From Campylobacterales bacterium (lineage in GTDB: Bacteria > Campylobacterota > Campylobacteria > Campylobacterales > Campylobacteraceae): DNA of 64,000 nucleotides. This document shows, piece by piece, positions 25,805 to 36,750 of the stretch (positions within the stretch are counted from its first letter, which is position 1; the number at the start of each line of letters is the position of its first letter). The DNA lies in contig JACUTV010000002.1 of NCBI GenBank assembly GCA_014859645.1, positions 36,043-100,042 on the forward strand. The letters are read 5' to 3'. The notes under the pieces were generated by a model. That model saw only the letters and a program-made list of their open reading frames with translations. It was not told where the DNA came from and searched no databases. Position numbers and translations under genes: made by a program.

Positions 25805-28639
25805 ATGACAGGCCCTTATCGTGATTTTCATGCCGTTATTTCCCAGACCATCCCCACTAACCGTCTTTTTACGGACCCGTTACATACCATCGCATATGGC
25901 ACGGACGCTTCGTTTTATCGGCTAATTCCCAAGATTGTTATTTTTGCCCAAAATGCGCAAGAAGTGAGTACGGTGCTTAAAGAAGCGGCCGCGCGCCATT
26001 TGCCTGTGGTGTTTAGGGCAGCTGGAACAAGTCTTTCTGGGCAAGCCATCACTGATTCTATTTTGCTTATCACGTCTCGTGATTGGAAAAAGATACATGT
26101 AAAGAACGAAGGCACACTTGTCACCATGGAGCCTTCGGTTTTAGGCACGTCAGTGAACGAAAAATTGCTTCCCTATGGGAAAAAAATTGGACCCGATCCT
26201 GCGTCCATTGGTTCGGCGATGATTGGCGGCATTGCGGCTAATAATGCCAGTGGCATGTGCTGTGGCATTGCAGACAATTCGTACAAAACCTTGCACACCA
26301 TGCAAATTGTGTTTCATGATGGCTCAGAGCTTGATACGGGGTCGCAAGAAAGCAAGGATACCTTTGCAAAAAGCCATCCTGAACTAGTGGAAGGCATCGC
26401 AGCACTAGCACGCAAGGTCAATGAAAACACTCCTTTGCGCGATAAAATTAACCGCAAATTCAAAATCAAAAACACCTGTGGCTACAGTTTAAATGCCTTG
26501 GTGGATTTTGAAGACCCTTTTGAAATCATCCAGCACCTGATGATAGGTAGCGAAGGAACCCTGGGGTTTATCAAAGAAATCACCTTTAAAACCGTCCCTG
26601 AGTACAAAGACAAAGCCAGTGCTTTGATGATTTTCAAAAACATCAAAGATGCCTGTGACGCGATTATCGTCCTGAAAACCCAGTGTAGAACACGGGTGGA
26701 GAATGCAGAAGTGGATGCGGCGGAGTTGATGGACAGAGCGGGGTTGCGCAGTGTAGAAAACAAAGAAGGCATGCCGTCGTTTTTGAAAACACTGAGTGAA
26801 ACTGCCACGGCTGTGCTGGTGGAAACGAGGGCAAAAGATGGTGAAACCTTGGATAAAAACATCGCAACCATCCTAGAAAAACTCCAACACATTACACCTG
26901 AAATGCCACTGCATTTTACTAAAGACGTTGCAGAATACACCTCCTACTGGAAGATTCGAAAAGGACTCTTTCCTGCGGTGGGTGCTGTGCGTGAAACGGG
27001 CACTACTGTCATCATCGAAGATGTGGCCTATCCTATCGAGTCTTTAGCGGATGCGACCTTGGAGCTTCAAGGATTGTTTAAAAAATACGGCTATAGCGAA
27101 GCGCTCATCTTTGGCCACGCCCTTGATAGCAACTTGCACTTCGTCTTTACCCAAGCCTTTGATGATCCCAAAGAGGTAGAACGCTACGAAGCCTTTATGC
27201 AAGAAATAGCCGACCAAGTGGCAACCAAATACCAAGGAAGCCTCAAAGCAGAACACGGTACAGGGCGCAACATGGCCCCGTTTGTGGAGTTGGAGTGGGG
27301 AACAGATGCGTATGCGCTCATGAAGGAAATTAAAGCCCTTTTTGACCCCAATGGACTGCTAAATCCTGGCGTTATTCTAAACGAAGACCCCAAGGTGCAT
27401 TTAAAAAATTTCAAATTTATGCCTGCAACCCATCCTCTTGTGGATAAATGCATCGAGTGTGGTTTTTGTGAGCCTGTGTGCCCTTCCAACGTCATCACTT
27501 TTACGCCGCGCCAACGCATTGTGGCCAATCGCCACCTTTCAAAGCTCAAAAGCGATTTGGACATGGAAGGGTATAGAGCCTTTAAGGCAGCTTATCAGTA
27601 TGATGGCATAGAAACCTGCGCCACTTGTTCCTTGTGTTCCCTTTCTTGTCCTGTTGGGATAAATACAGGCAATCTGACCAAAGAGTTACGCACCGCTCAA
27701 ATCGGAGAATTTGCCGCCAAAACAGCAGGCTTTATCGGCTCGCATTTTGGAGGAGTATTGGGTGCTATGAACGTGACGCTTAGTGTTGTTAAGGGCGTGA
27801 GTTCGGTCTTGGGCGATGGCGTCATGACGTCTTTAAGCAAGGGCGCTCGAAAAGTGACCAACAATGCCCTTCCTTTATGGACGCCTAGCCTCACAGGCGG
27901 CGTTTCCTTTAAGCCTAAAACCCAATCTAGGCCCAATGCGCCAAAAGTGGTCTATTTTTCTTCGTGCATTAACCGCTCTTTGGGCAATCCAAAACCCCAA
28001 AAAGAAGAAGCGACGATTCATGAAGTGGTGATTGGGCTGTTGGAGCGGGCAGGGTTTGAGGTGGTGATTCCTAGGGGCGTGGGCGAACTGTGCTGTGGCC
28101 AAGCCTTTTTAAGCAAAGGGTATGTCAAAGAAGGCAAACGCAAAAACAAAGAGCTAGAGGACACCTTGCGTGCAGCAAGCAACAATGGCGCGTATCCTAT
28201 CGTGTGCGACATGACCTCATGCAGTAAAACGGGGCGTGAAAACTTCTCGCCTGATTTGGTGATGCTTGACCCCATTGAATTTGTATTGACCCACCTAAAA
28301 GACAAGCTTACTTTTACAAAAATCGACGAGCCTGTGGTAGTGCATGCTATTTGTTCGACCCGAAAAATGGGCCTAGTCGATAAGTTTGTTGAGGTGGCTA
28401 AATTGTGCTCCACCCAAGTACATGTACCCGCAGACGTACAGTGTTGTGGGTTTGCAGGAGACCGCGGTTTTACCTTTCCTGAGCTCAACGCTTCAGCCTT
28501 GCGCGACCTTAAGGCCAACATTCCTGCGGGCACAACCTTGGCCTTTTCGACCAACAAAACCTGCGAAATTGGCCTAAGCGAACACAGCGGACTTGCCTAT
28601 CGCAATATCTTATATTTGGTAGACCGTTGCACACAATAA
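25805..28639 (+). CDS. FAD/Fe-S NAD-independent lactate-type dehydrogenase
   Basis: 944 residues. An FAD-binding (PCMH) domain lies at ~40-220 (VVFRAAGTSLSGQ, GPDPASIGSAMIGGIAANNASGMCCG) and the FAD-oxidase C-terminal domain at ~260-510 (EHGTGRNMAPFVE). Two 4Fe-4S motifs follow (CIECGFCEPVCP ~548; CATCSLCSLSCP ~604), then CCG-type cysteine domains (CCGQAF ~762; CCGFAGDRG ~879). The architecture matches the membrane-associated lactate dehydrogenase of Campylobacter (Cj1585c type) and D-lactate/2-hydroxyacid dehydrogenases. It would feed electrons to quinone. Stereospecificity cannot be read. Its own promoter and operator precede it and a strong terminator follows. Confidence 0.88.
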   Translation: MTGPYRDFHAVISQTIPTNRLFTDPLHTIAYGTDASFYRLIPKIVIFAQNAQEVSTVLKEAAARHLPVVFRAAGTSLSGQAITDSILLITSRDWKKIHVKNEGTLVTMEPSVLGTSVNEKLLPYGKKIGPDPASIGSAMIGGIAANNASGMCCGIADNSYKTLHTMQIVFHDGSELDTGSQESKDTFAKSHPELVEGIAALARKVNENTPLRDKINRKFKIKNTCGYSLNALVDFEDPFEIIQHLMIGSEGTLGFIKEITFKTVPEYKDKASALMIFKNIKDACDAIIVLKTQCRTRVENAEVDAAELMDRAGLRSVENKEGMPSFLKTLSETATAVLVETRAKDGETLDKNIATILEKLQHITPEMPLHFTKDVAEYTSYWKIRKGLFPAVGAVRETGTTVIIEDVAYPIESLADATLELQGLFKKYGYSEALIFGHALDSNLHFVFTQAFDDPKEVERYEAFMQEIADQVATKYQGSLKAEHGTGRNMAPFVELEWGTDAYALMKEIKALFDPNGLLNPGVILNEDPKVHLKNFKFMPATHPLVDKCIECGFCEPVCPSNVITFTPRQRIVANRHLSKLKSDLDMEGYRAFKAAYQYDGIETCATCSLCSLSCPVGINTGNLTKELRTAQIGEFAAKTAGFIGSHFGGVLGAMNVTLSVVKGVSSVLGDGVMTSLSKGARKVTNNALPLWTPSLTGGVSFKPKTQSRPNAPKVVYFSSCINRSLGNPKPQKEEATIHEVVIGLLERAGFEVVIPRGVGELCCGQAFLSKGYVKEGKRKNKELEDTLRAASNNGAYPIVCDMTSCSKTGRENFSPDLVMLDPIEFVLTHLKDKLTFTKIDEPVVVHAICSTRKMGLVDKFVEVAKLCSTQVHVPADVQCCGFAGDRGFTFPELNASALRDLKANIPAGTTLAFSTNKTCEIGLSEHSGLAYRNILYLVDRCTQ

Positions 28640-28688
28640 TACCTTTTACATGTAAGTACGATAACCGTTACATGTAAGGCTTTCCTCG

Positions 28689-28722
28689 CCAAGCCACCCA
28701 CCCGCGTGGCTTGGTTTTTTTT
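28689..28722 (+). terminator. Strong terminator after the dehydrogenase gene
   Basis: A 9-bp stem CCAAGCCAC / GTGGCTTGG is followed by eight T residues. Two TACATGTA palindromes lie just upstream (28647 and 28669). Confidence 0.9.
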
Positions 28723-28795
28723 AATAAAAGACATGTTAGAATAACCGCCATTTAGCAACCACGCTAAAAATGTTCTCACAAAAAAGGCTTCTGGC

Positions 28796-29047
28796 ATGGA
28801 AATCAATCTCGTTGCAGAGGGGCTAAAGTTCATGGTCCTTGGAATCACGACCGTGTTTTTATTCCTGATGCTGATGGTGGCGTTGCTGTACGTGCAATCG
28901 GCCATCCTAACAACGTTCTTTCCTCAAAAACCTACTCCCAAACCGCACACCTCAGGGAGTGCTTCCTCATCTTCATCCGATGAAACCACGCTTGTAGCGG
29001 TGATTTCCGCAGCGATCCAAACATTTCGTAACCAACAACGTCACTAA
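28796..29047 (+). CDS. oadG: Oxaloacetate decarboxylase gamma subunit
   Basis: 83 residues. One N-terminal membrane helix (FMVLGITTVFLFLMLMVALLYV) is followed by a Pro/Ser-rich linker and a short C-terminal VAVISAAIQTFR segment. This is the usual OadG shape that anchors the alpha subunit to the membrane beta subunit. It precedes oadA by 20 bp and is probably the first gene of the oadGAB-pckA run. Confidence 0.88.
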   Translation: MEINLVAEGLKFMVLGITTVFLFLMLMVALLYVQSAILTTFFPQKPTPKPHTSGSASSSSSDETTLVAVISAAIQTFRNQQRH

Positions 29048-29067
29048 ACGTTTAGAAAAGGGCAATC

Positions 29068-30864
29068 ATGGCAAAAAAATTCATCGATATTATGGACACG
29101 ACATTTCGAGACGGCTTTCAATCCGTTTATGGTGGCAGGGTCCTTATGGACGATTTCATGCCCGCTGTGGCTGCAGCAAAAGAGGCAGGAATCACACATT
29201 TTGAGTTTGGTGGGGGCGCGCGCTTTCAAAGCCTTTTTTTCTACCTCAATGAAAACGCCTTTGAGATGATGGATAAATTTCGTGAAGTTGTGGGTAAAGA
29301 TGCAAACCTTCAAACCTTGTCACGTGGGGTCAATACCGTGACCCTAGACACAGGAAGCAAGGAAATTGTTGATTTGCATGCAAAGCTTTTTAAAAAGCAC
29401 GGCACAACGACCATCCGAAATTTTGATGCACTCAATGACGTTGAAAACCTCAAATACAGCGGTGAACGCATCGCACACTACGGGCTAAAGCACGAAATCG
29501 TGGTGACACTCATGGATCTTCCTCCAGGATGTGTGGGCGCGCACGATGTGGCGTTTTATGAGCGCACGTTGCGTGAGATTTTGGACGCAGAGATTCCTTA
29601 TGATAGCATCTGTTTTAAAGATGCAAGCGGAACATCAAGTCCTCAAAAAGTGTACGAAACCATTAAAATGGCCAAAAAACTTTTGCCAGAATCTGTACAT
29701 GTAAGGCTTCATACCCATGAAACAGCAGGGGTGAGCGTGGCGTGTTATTTGGCCGCGCTGGAAGCGGGCGTGGATGGTATCGACTTGGCCGCAGCCCCTG
29801 TGAGCGGCGGCACAAGCCAGCCTGACATTCTCACTATGCTCCACGCAGTAAAGGGCAAGCCTTACGACTTGGGTGGCTTGGATGTGGAAAAAATCCTCAC
29901 CTACGAAGAAGTGCTACAAGGGTGCTTGAAAGACTATTTTATGCCTCCTGAAGCGGTACAAGTTTCGCCACTTATTCCTTTTTCACCCATGCCCGGTGGC
30001 GCATTGACGGCCAACACGCAAATGATGCGCGATAATAACATCTTGGATAAATTCCCTGAAGTCATTAAAGCCATGCGTGAAGTGGTGGAAAAAGGCGGGT
30101 ATGGCACAAGCGTGACGCCTGTGTCGCAGTTTTATTTCCAACAAGCGTTTAACAACGTGATGTTTGGACCCTGGAAAAAGATTGCAGATGGGTACGGCAA
30201 AATGGTACTTGGCTATTTTGGAAAAACCCCTGTTGCGCCCGATGATTCGGTGGTAAAACTTGCCGCAGAGCAACTCAAACTTGAACCAACTGTCGAACAC
30301 GCCATTGACTTAGCAGACAAAGACGAAACTAAATCTTTGGCATACACACGCAAGATTCTTGAAGCCGCAGGCCTAGAAGCGACAGAAGAAAATCTTTTCA
30401 TCGCCGCAGCATGTAAAGAAAAAGGCATCGCCTTTTTAAAAGGAGAAGCCAAAGCCAGCGTGCGCAAAAACTCTCCCGCAGGGTCAAAAGCGGCAGTGGA
30501 ACCTAGTGCTACAGGACAAGGTCCTTGTGCGTATACGGTGATGGTCAATGGTAAATCCTACGCTGTTCAAGTGGCGGAGGGGGCAGACGTGAATATCACG
30601 TCCATCGCACCGGTGCCGCCTGTTGCGGCTTTAGTACCCGCCGTTGCCTCCTCAGGCACTGAAGTGCGTGCAAGCTTGCCAGGATCTGTTTTTAAACTCC
30701 TTGTCAAAGAAGGCCAAAGCGTGAACGAAGGCGAAGTGATTGTCATCTTAGAAGCCATGAAGATGGAAATCGAGATTCCTTCTCCGTGTGCTGGGATCGT
30801 GAGTCACGTGAAGATTGCCGAGGGCCAAACGGTTGAAAATGGCCAGATTCTTGTGGTTTTGTAG
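29068..30864 (+). CDS. oadA: Oxaloacetate decarboxylase alpha / pyruvate carboxylase B-type biotin protein
   Basis: 598 residues. The carboxyltransferase domain starts MDTTFRDGFQSV and contains SICFKDASGTSSP and VRLHTHETAGVSVA (metal-binding HxH). A flexible linker rich in Ala/Pro lies at ~470-530, and a biotinyl domain at ~530-598 has EAMKMEIEIPSP, with the biotinylated Lys near 564. With OadG and OadB on either side it most likely forms the Na+-pumping oxaloacetate decarboxylase. The same protein type in Campylobacter is named PycB and works as the transcarboxylase half of pyruvate carboxylase, so a dual or alternative role is possible. No biotin carboxylase subunit is in the window. Confidence 0.9.
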   Translation: MAKKFIDIMDTTFRDGFQSVYGGRVLMDDFMPAVAAAKEAGITHFEFGGGARFQSLFFYLNENAFEMMDKFREVVGKDANLQTLSRGVNTVTLDTGSKEIVDLHAKLFKKHGTTTIRNFDALNDVENLKYSGERIAHYGLKHEIVVTLMDLPPGCVGAHDVAFYERTLREILDAEIPYDSICFKDASGTSSPQKVYETIKMAKKLLPESVHVRLHTHETAGVSVACYLAALEAGVDGIDLAAAPVSGGTSQPDILTMLHAVKGKPYDLGGLDVEKILTYEEVLQGCLKDYFMPPEAVQVSPLIPFSPMPGGALTANTQMMRDNNILDKFPEVIKAMREVVEKGGYGTSVTPVSQFYFQQAFNNVMFGPWKKIADGYGKMVLGYFGKTPVAPDDSVVKLAAEQLKLEPTVEHAIDLADKDETKSLAYTRKILEAAGLEATEENLFIAAACKEKGIAFLKGEAKASVRKNSPAGSKAAVEPSATGQGPCAYTVMVNGKSYAVQVAEGADVNITSIAPVPPVAALVPAVASSGTEVRASLPGSVFKLLVKEGQSVNEGEVIVILEAMKMEIEIPSPCAGIVSHVKIAEGQTVENGQILVVL

Positions 30865-30872
30865 AGTAACCC

Positions 30873-32192
30873 ATGATGAAATCAGCACTTAAAACGTTTT
30901 TAGTTGTGATGTTTTTGGCTTGGATGCCCCTGTATGGGAACGCCGCGCAAGCTCCCGCGGCTCCTCAGGAGCAAAAAGAGTACCACTCTAAGGACATCGG
31001 TGAGCTGTTTAAGAGTTTTTACGAGTCCACGGGGGTGTATGCTTTTATAAACCCACAAGAAGGGCTAAGGGATTCGACAGGGCATGAGTTGAGCGTGTTT
31101 ACCCAGACCTGGGGACGGCTTATTATGATTGTGATTTCTTTCATTCTTTTTTACCTTGCTATTGCGAAAAAGTTTGAGCCATTACTGCTCTTGCCCATCG
31201 GGTTTGGTGGGTTTTTGGCTAACGTGCCCATTGCGGAGATTGCGGGACCAAATGGTTTCTTGGGCATCATCTACGACGCGGGCATTGCCAATGGCTTGTT
31301 TCCCTTGCTTATTTTTATGGGCGTGGGCGCCATGACAGATTTTGGTCCCTTGCTCTCAAACCCCAAAACTGCCCTTTTGGGTGCGGCGGCGCAGTTTGGT
31401 ATCTTTGGAGCACTAGTGGGTGCTGTGGCGCTAAGCCAGTATACTTCCGTGGTGAATTTTTCCTTACAAGATGCGGCGGCTATTGGCATCATTGGGGGTG
31501 CTGATGGGCCTACGGCCATTTTTATCACTTCTAAACTTGCTCCTGATCTTTTAGGGGCGGTGGCGGTAGCGGCCTATTCATACATGGCCCTTGTGCCAGT
31601 GATTCAGCCGCCTATTATGCGCGCACTTACTACCAAGGCGGAGCGCAAGATTAAAATGGTGCAATTGCGCGAAGTCTCACGGCTAGAAAAGATAATTTTT
31701 CCTATTAGTATTGTGTTGCTTTCTTTGTTGGTATTGCCCGATGCGACTCCCTTGATTGGGGCACTTGCTTTTGGTAACCTTGTGAAAGAATCAGGTGTCG
31801 TGCAGCGACTTTCGGATACCTTGCAAAATGCACTGATTAACATCGTGACCATTTTCATTGGCCTTGCGGTGGGATCTAAGCTTGACGCAGATAAGTTTTT
31901 GGCGCCTGAGACGCTAGGGATTTTGATTTTAGGCTTGATTGCGTTTGCGATGGGCACTGCAGCGGGTATTTTGATGGCAAAGGTGATGAACCTGTTTACG
32001 AAAGATAAAATCAACCCGCTCATTGGTGCAGCGGGAGTCAGTGCTGTTCCTATGGCGGCGCGGGTGGCAAATAAAGAGGGCATGAAAGAGGACCCTAGCA
32101 ATGTATTGTTAATGCATGCGATGGGTCCTAATGTTTCGGGTGTTATTGGTTCGGCGGTCGCAGCGGGCGTACTGTTGTCTATTTTTAAATAA
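30873..32192 (+). CDS. oadB: Oxaloacetate decarboxylase beta subunit
   Basis: 439 residues, polytopic membrane protein carrying the decarboxylation and Na+ site. Signature stretches include [48 protein letters not shown] and [19 protein letters not shown]. The first ~75 residues are an extension relative to many OadB proteins: a signal-like hydrophobic segment ([19 protein letters not shown]) and a soluble stretch before the first conserved helix. Two ATGs occur in tandem at the start. It follows oadA by 8 bp and precedes pckA by 22 bp. Confidence 0.95.
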   Translation: MMKSALKTFLVVMFLAWMPLYGNAAQAPAAPQEQKEYHSKDIGELFKSFYESTGVYAFINPQEGLRDSTGHELSVFTQTWGRLIMIVISFILFYLAIAKKFEPLLLLPIGFGGFLANVPIAEIAGPNGFLGIIYDAGIANGLFPLLIFMGVGAMTDFGPLLSNPKTALLGAAAQFGIFGALVGAVALSQYTSVVNFSLQDAAAIGIIGGADGPTAIFITSKLAPDLLGAVAVAAYSYMALVPVIQPPIMRALTTKAERKIKMVQLREVSRLEKIIFPISIVLLSLLVLPDATPLIGALAFGNLVKESGVVQRLSDTLQNALINIVTIFIGLAVGSKLDADKFLAPETLGILILGLIAFAMGTAAGILMAKVMNLFTKDKINPLIGAAGVSAVPMAARVANKEGMKEDPSNVLLMHAMGPNVSGVIGSAVAAGVLLSIFK

Positions 32193-32214
32193 GTGTACGA
32201 ACGAGGATAGGGTA

Positions 32215-33798
32215 ATGTCAACAATTAATGGACTAGAAGAACTAGGATTAGAGGGCATAAAGACGGTTTACTACAACTTGGATTACGCGACGCTTTTTGA
32301 GCATGAAGTGGCGAAGGATGAGGGGTGGCGTACAGACAATGACACTTTCATGGTGGACACAGGTATTTTTACGGGCCGTAGCCCAAAGGATAAATACTTT
32401 GTAAAACAAAGCCCATCCAAAGAGCATATTGCGTGGGGAAATATCAATCAAGCAGTTTCTAAGGCGGTTTTTGAAGAGCTTTTTACCAAGGTAAAGCAGC
32501 AACTTTCCCATAAAAATATTTACGTGCAAGATGCCTTTTGCGGGGGAAGCTTGGCGAGTCGTAAGAAAGTGCGTTTTGTAACAGAAGTTGCGTGGCAGGC
32601 GCATTTTGTAAAAAATATGTTCATTCGTCCCGAAGCGGCAGAGCTTGAGGGATTTAGCCCTGATTTTACGGTCTACAACGCGTGTAAATGCGTGAATGCG
32701 GATTTTAAAAAACATGGGCTGCATTCAGACGTATTTGTGGTGTTTAACATCGAAGAAAATATTGCTATCATCGGCGGCACGTGGTACGGTGGTGAGATGA
32801 AAAAAGGTATTTTCTCCATGATGAATTATTGGCTACCTTTGGAAGGGAAACTTTCCATGCATTGCTCGGCAAATGTGGGCAAAGCGGGGGATGTTGCTCT
32901 TTTCTTCGGACTTTCTGGAACAGGCAAAACAACCCTTTCCACTGACCCACATCGGCGCTTGATTGGAGACGATGAGCATGGATGGGACGAAGAAGGAGTG
33001 TTTAACTTTGAGGGCGGATGCTATGCGAAGTGCATTAATTTGGACTCTGAGAGCGAACCAGAGATTTTTGGTGCTATCAAAAAAGATGCACTGTTGGAAA
33101 ATGTTGTGGCGGACGCGGCGGGAAAAGTGGACTATTCTGATGGTTCAAAGACAGAAAATACCCGCGTTTCTTATCCTATTTACCACATTCAAAATCACGA
33201 ACCTTCGTTACAAGCAGGGCATCCACAAAACATCATCTTCCTCACTGCCGATGCTTTTGGAATTTTACCTCCCGTGTCCAAGCTAACAAGCGAACAAGCG
33301 ATGTATTATTTTTTAAGTGGCTATACGGCTAAAGTTGCGGGGACGGAACGGGGCATTACTGAGCCTGTTGCTACCTTTAGTGCATGTTTTGGCGAAGCCT
33401 TTTTGCCCTTGCACCCTACCAAATACGCCACATTACTAGGTGAAAAAATCAAAAAACACAACGTGAATGTCTTTTTGCTTAACACCGGATGGACTGGCGG
33501 CCCTTATGGCATCGGTAAACGCATGAGCATCAAAGCAACCAGAGCGTGTATTAACGCTATTTTAGACGGTAGTATTAATAACGCCCAGTTTGAGAACTTT
33601 CCCGTATTTGATTTGCAAATCCCCAAACAACTTGATGGGGTAGAAACGCAACTGTTAAATCCTAAAAATACCTGGGGAAATAAGGCGCGCTACGACGAAG
33701 GAAGAATCCACCTAGCAGGCATGTTTGCCCATAATTTTCAAAAATACCTCACCGAAGACGCAGAACATGATTATTCCGCGGCGGGTCCAAGTATTTAA
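32215..33798 (+). CDS. pckA: Phosphoenolpyruvate carboxykinase (ATP)
   Basis: 527 residues from ATG 32215, which has GAGGATAGGG upstream. The ORF track extends into oadB, but that extension overlaps a clear gene and lacks homology. It converts oxaloacetate and ATP to PEP and CO2. Seen: [10 protein letters not shown] near the N-terminus, the kinase-1a motif [11 protein letters not shown] (~231), [20 protein letters not shown], and [15 protein letters not shown] near the C-terminus. Placement after oadGAB puts two oxaloacetate-consuming activities in one cluster, at the branch between C4-acid use and gluconeogenesis. Confidence 0.97.
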   Translation: MSTINGLEELGLEGIKTVYYNLDYATLFEHEVAKDEGWRTDNDTFMVDTGIFTGRSPKDKYFVKQSPSKEHIAWGNINQAVSKAVFEELFTKVKQQLSHKNIYVQDAFCGGSLASRKKVRFVTEVAWQAHFVKNMFIRPEAAELEGFSPDFTVYNACKCVNADFKKHGLHSDVFVVFNIEENIAIIGGTWYGGEMKKGIFSMMNYWLPLEGKLSMHCSANVGKAGDVALFFGLSGTGKTTLSTDPHRRLIGDDEHGWDEEGVFNFEGGCYAKCINLDSESEPEIFGAIKKDALLENVVADAAGKVDYSDGSKTENTRVSYPIYHIQNHEPSLQAGHPQNIIFLTADAFGILPPVSKLTSEQAMYYFLSGYTAKVAGTERGITEPVATFSACFGEAFLPLHPTKYATLLGEKIKKHNVNVFLLNTGWTGGPYGIGKRMSIKATRACINAILDGSINNAQFENFPVFDLQIPKQLDGVETQLLNPKNTWGNKARYDEGRIHLAGMFAHNFQKYLTEDAEHDYSAAGPSI

Positions 33799-33813
33799 CA
33801 CAAGGGAAGAACT

Positions 33814-35202
33814 ATGTCAAAAATGTGGTCGGGTCGTTTCAAGCAAGGGGCGGCAAAATTATTAGATGAATTTAACGCGTCGTTGCCTTTTGATAAACTT
33901 TTGTACAAAGAAGACATCGAAGGGTCTATGGCGCACGCTACCATGCTGGGCGCACAGGGGATTTTAACCCAAGAAGAAGCGCGTATTTTATGCGAAGGTT
34001 TGGCAAAGGTGCGCGAAGAGATTGAGGCAGGGGAATTTGAGTTTGTAATTGAAGACGAAGATATCCACATGGCCGTTGAAAAACGCTTGACGGAACTCGT
34101 GGGCGATGTGGGAGGAAAACTCCACACGGCACGCAGTCGCAACGACCAAGTGGCACTGGATTTTCGCCTGTATGTTTTGCGAAGTAACCGCGCACTCATC
34201 GGACACCTTGATGCGTTGATTCAGACCTTGTTGGCTATTGCCAAAGAACATACACAAACCTTAATGCCAGGTATGACCCATTTGCAACATGCCCAACCCA
34301 TTAACTTTGGCTTTCATCTTTTGGCTTACATGTACATGTTTAAGCGCGATATCGAACGCTTTGAAGAATCCTACAAACGCAACAATCTTTTGCCTCTTGG
34401 GTGTGCCGCGTTGGCAGGAACGCCTCACCTTGTGGACAGGCAACTCACCGCCAAACTTTTGGGCTTTGAAGGCGTGACGCCAAACTGCCTTGATACGGTA
34501 AGCGACCGCGATTTTGCCTTGGAGATTTTGTTTAATATCGCGACGATGATGATGCACATTTCACGTCTTTCTGAAGAGCTTATTTTGTGGTCAAGTTCAG
34601 AGTTTCGGTTCGTGACCTTTAGCGATGAATACTCCACGGGAAGTTCGATTATGCCCCAAAAAAAGAACCCAGATGTGCCTGAATTATTGCGGGGAAAATC
34701 GGGTCGGGTGTATGGAAACCTCATGGGGCTGTTGACGGTTTTAAAAGGCTTACCTTTAGCCTATAACAAAGATATGCAAGAGGACAAAGAGGGGGTGTTT
34801 GATAGCGTTCAAACCGCGACGATTTCTTTACAAATTTTAACCGCTGCCATGGCAACCTTGACCATCAACACAGATAAAATGCTTTCCGCGTGCAAAGTAG
34901 GGCACTTAAGCGCTACGGATTTGGCAGATTACCTTGTGCGTTCATGCAATATTCCCTTCCGCGAAGCCCACCACATCACGGGTCGTGCGGTAGCAAGAGC
35001 AGAAGAGATAGGGTGCGATGTATCGGAGCTTTCTTTTAAAGAGCTTGTGAGTATTGACGGGCGGATTAAAGAAGACGTACTAGGGTGTTTGCCTCTTGAA
35101 GCTTCCATGAATGCCAGAAGTTCTGAGGGCGGAACGGCCACAAAACGTACCTTAGAGCAGCTTTCCCACATGGAAACGTGGTTAAAAGAAAGGGAGGCCT
35201 AG
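33814..35202 (+). CDS. argH: Argininosuccinate lyase
   Basis: 462 residues, normal length. It cleaves argininosuccinate to arginine and fumarate. Family motifs are clear: MWSGRF at the start, [36 protein letters not shown] and the catalytic signature [22 protein letters not shown] precedes the ATG. It follows pckA by 15 bp. The 3' end overlaps the convergent HIT gene by 4 nt, with no obvious terminator between them. Confidence 0.98.
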   Translation: MSKMWSGRFKQGAAKLLDEFNASLPFDKLLYKEDIEGSMAHATMLGAQGILTQEEARILCEGLAKVREEIEAGEFEFVIEDEDIHMAVEKRLTELVGDVGGKLHTARSRNDQVALDFRLYVLRSNRALIGHLDALIQTLLAIAKEHTQTLMPGMTHLQHAQPINFGFHLLAYMYMFKRDIERFEESYKRNNLLPLGCAALAGTPHLVDRQLTAKLLGFEGVTPNCLDTVSDRDFALEILFNIATMMMHISRLSEELILWSSSEFRFVTFSDEYSTGSSIMPQKKNPDVPELLRGKSGRVYGNLMGLLTVLKGLPLAYNKDMQEDKEGVFDSVQTATISLQILTAAMATLTINTDKMLSACKVGHLSATDLADYLVRSCNIPFREAHHITGRAVARAEEIGCDVSELSFKELVSIDGRIKEDVLGCLPLEASMNARSSEGGTATKRTLEQLSHMETWLKEREA

Positions 35203-35564
35203 AGGCTTCCCTTTGGATTTGCGTCCGTAAAATGACCCCATGCGAGCTTGGTTCCGCCTAAGAGGTGGAAATGCAAATGGGGTACTTCTTGACCACCGTC
35301 TTCCCCGTTGTTAGTAATCAGCCGATACCCCGAATCATCCAAGCCTAGCAAAGAAGCAACCTCATGAATAAAAGGCGTCATGGCTTCCATCGTTTTTGGG
35401 TCTACTTCTTGAAAATTTTTCACATGTTTTTTAGGGATAATCAGAATATGAATGGGTGCTTTTGGGTTGATGTCGTGAAAGGCTAAAAAGTGCTCATTTT
35501 CCATCACTTTGTTGCAGGGAAGTTCTCCTGAAACAATGCGCTCAAAGACTGTAACTTCACGCAT
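35199..35564 (-). CDS. HIT family (HINT-like) protein
   Basis: 121 residues from ATG 35564, where AAAAGGAG lies upstream; the ORF track starts 50 codons too early. Histidine-triad hydrolase or transferase acting on nucleotides. [16 protein letters not shown] opens the fold, [18 protein letters not shown] is typical, and the active site is [11 protein letters not shown] (HxHxH). It is divergent from pheS and convergent with argH. The same HIT/pheST neighbourhood occurs in Campylobacter. Confidence 0.95.
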   Translation of the reverse strand: MREVTVFERIVSGELPCNKVMENEHFLAFHDINPKAPIHILIIPKKHVKNFQEVDPKTMEAMTPFIHEVASLLGLDDSGYRLITNNGEDGGQEVPHLHFHLLGGTKLAWGHFTDANPKGSL

Positions 35565-35598
35565 AAAACGCTCCTTTTGGTAAAATAATGAAGGTCGA

Positions 35599-35604
35599 GT
35601 ATAG
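35599..35604 (-). promoter_or_regulatory. -10 box of the HIT gene promoter
   Basis: TATACT on the minus strand about 35 bp before the HIT start codon. Confidence 0.45.
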
Positions 35605-35705
35605 CAAGAAAAGCCTTCATTTTCTCTCAGTTTGAAAAAATAATAACCTTTACATGTAAGGCTTTTAAGGCAATATTTCACCCTCTTTTGGGCTTTTAAC
35701 ACGTT

Positions 35706-35711
35706 TATAAT
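35706..35711 (+). promoter_or_regulatory. -10 box of the pheST promoter
   Basis: TATAAT about 47 bp before pheS. A second possible -10 (TACAAT) begins at 35722. This promoter probably drives pheS through ispH. Confidence 0.5.
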
Positions 35712-35757
35712 CAAAAGTTGACTACAATCACTTCAAAAATTTAAGAAGGCAGAACCG

Positions 35758-36750
35758 TTGGAAAAGCTAGAAAAAGCAATAGCCAAGTGCCATTCGCTTG
35801 ATGAATTAGAAAAAATTCGACTCTTGGTCTTTGGAAAAAAAGGCTATTTTACCGAAGCATTTGCAAACCTCAAAACCCTTCAAGGGGAAGAGAAAAAACA
35901 GGTTGCTAGCACCCTTAATGAAACCAAAGAAAAGTTCACAACCCTCTTGGCAGAAAAAAAAGAAGTGTTGGAGCGTGGAAAAATAGACGAAGTGATGCAA
36001 AAAGATGCAGTAGACGTGGCGCTTTTTAGTACGACGTTGGGCGCGGGTGCCTTGCACCCTGTGATGGAAACCATGAATAAGATTATTGATTATTTCGTGG
36101 GGATGAATTTTTCCATCGAAGAAGGGCCATTGGTGGAAGATGATTTTCACAACTTTGAAGCCCTTAATCTTCCCAAACATCATCCTGCACGCGACATGCA
36201 AGACACTTTTTATTTTGACGATGGCATGTTGCTACGCACCCACACTTCCCCCGTGCAAGTGCGCACAATGCTGTCCCAAAAACCCCCTATTCGCATGATT
36301 TGCCCAGGTTCTGTGTTTCGACGGGACTTTGACCTTACGCACACCCCTATGTTTCACCAGGTAGAAGGGTTGGTGGTGGACGAGGTTGGTAAGGTTTCCT
36401 TTGCAAATTTGAAGTTTATCCTTGAAGACTTTTTGAAGCACATGTTTGGTGATGTGACCGTGCGGTTTCGTCCTAGCTTCTTTCCTTTCACAGAACCTAG
36501 TGCCGAAGTGGACATCAGCTGCATTTTCTGTAAAGGCGAAGGGTGCCGCGTATGTTCGCACACAGGTTGGCTTGAAGTCCTGGGGTGTGGCGTTGTGGAT
36601 TCTAATGTATTTAAAGCGGTCGGGTATGAAAATGTGAGTGGTTATGCCTTTGGTTTGGGGGTGGAACGCTTTGCGATGTTGCTTCACCAAATACCAGATT
36701 TACGTTCACTCTTTGAGGGCGATTTGCGATTATTGGAGCAGTTTAGATGA
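35758..36750 (+). CDS. pheS: Phenylalanyl-tRNA synthetase alpha subunit
   Basis: 330 residues. The start is TTG with AAGAAGG upstream. An N-terminal coiled-coil ([20 protein letters not shown]) binds tRNA. The class II catalytic core contains [48 protein letters not shown] and the motif 3 stretch [15 protein letters not shown] Cys pair cluster [12 protein letters not shown] is typical of this subunit. Stop and pheT start overlap by 4 nt (ATGA), as expected for equimolar alpha2beta2 assembly. Confidence 0.98.
   Translation: MEKLEKAIAKCHSLDELEKIRLLVFGKKGYFTEAFANLKTLQGEEKKQVASTLNETKEKFTTLLAEKKEVLERGKIDEVMQKDAVDVALFSTTLGAGALHPVMETMNKIIDYFVGMNFSIEEGPLVEDDFHNFEALNLPKHHPARDMQDTFYFDDGMLLRTHTSPVQVRTMLSQKPPIRMICPGSVFRRDFDLTHTPMFHQVEGLVVDEVGKVSFANLKFILEDFLKHMFGDVTVRFRPSFFPFTEPSAEVDISCIFCKGEGCRVCSHTGWLEVLGCGVVDSNVFKAVGYENVSGYAFGLGVERFAMLLHQIPDLRSLFEGDLRLLEQFR

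Noticed and set aside
32116-32214. Extended N-terminus of the pckA ORF
   Set aside because: It overlaps the conserved end of oadB in another frame. ATG 32215 has a good ribosome binding site and matches the family start.
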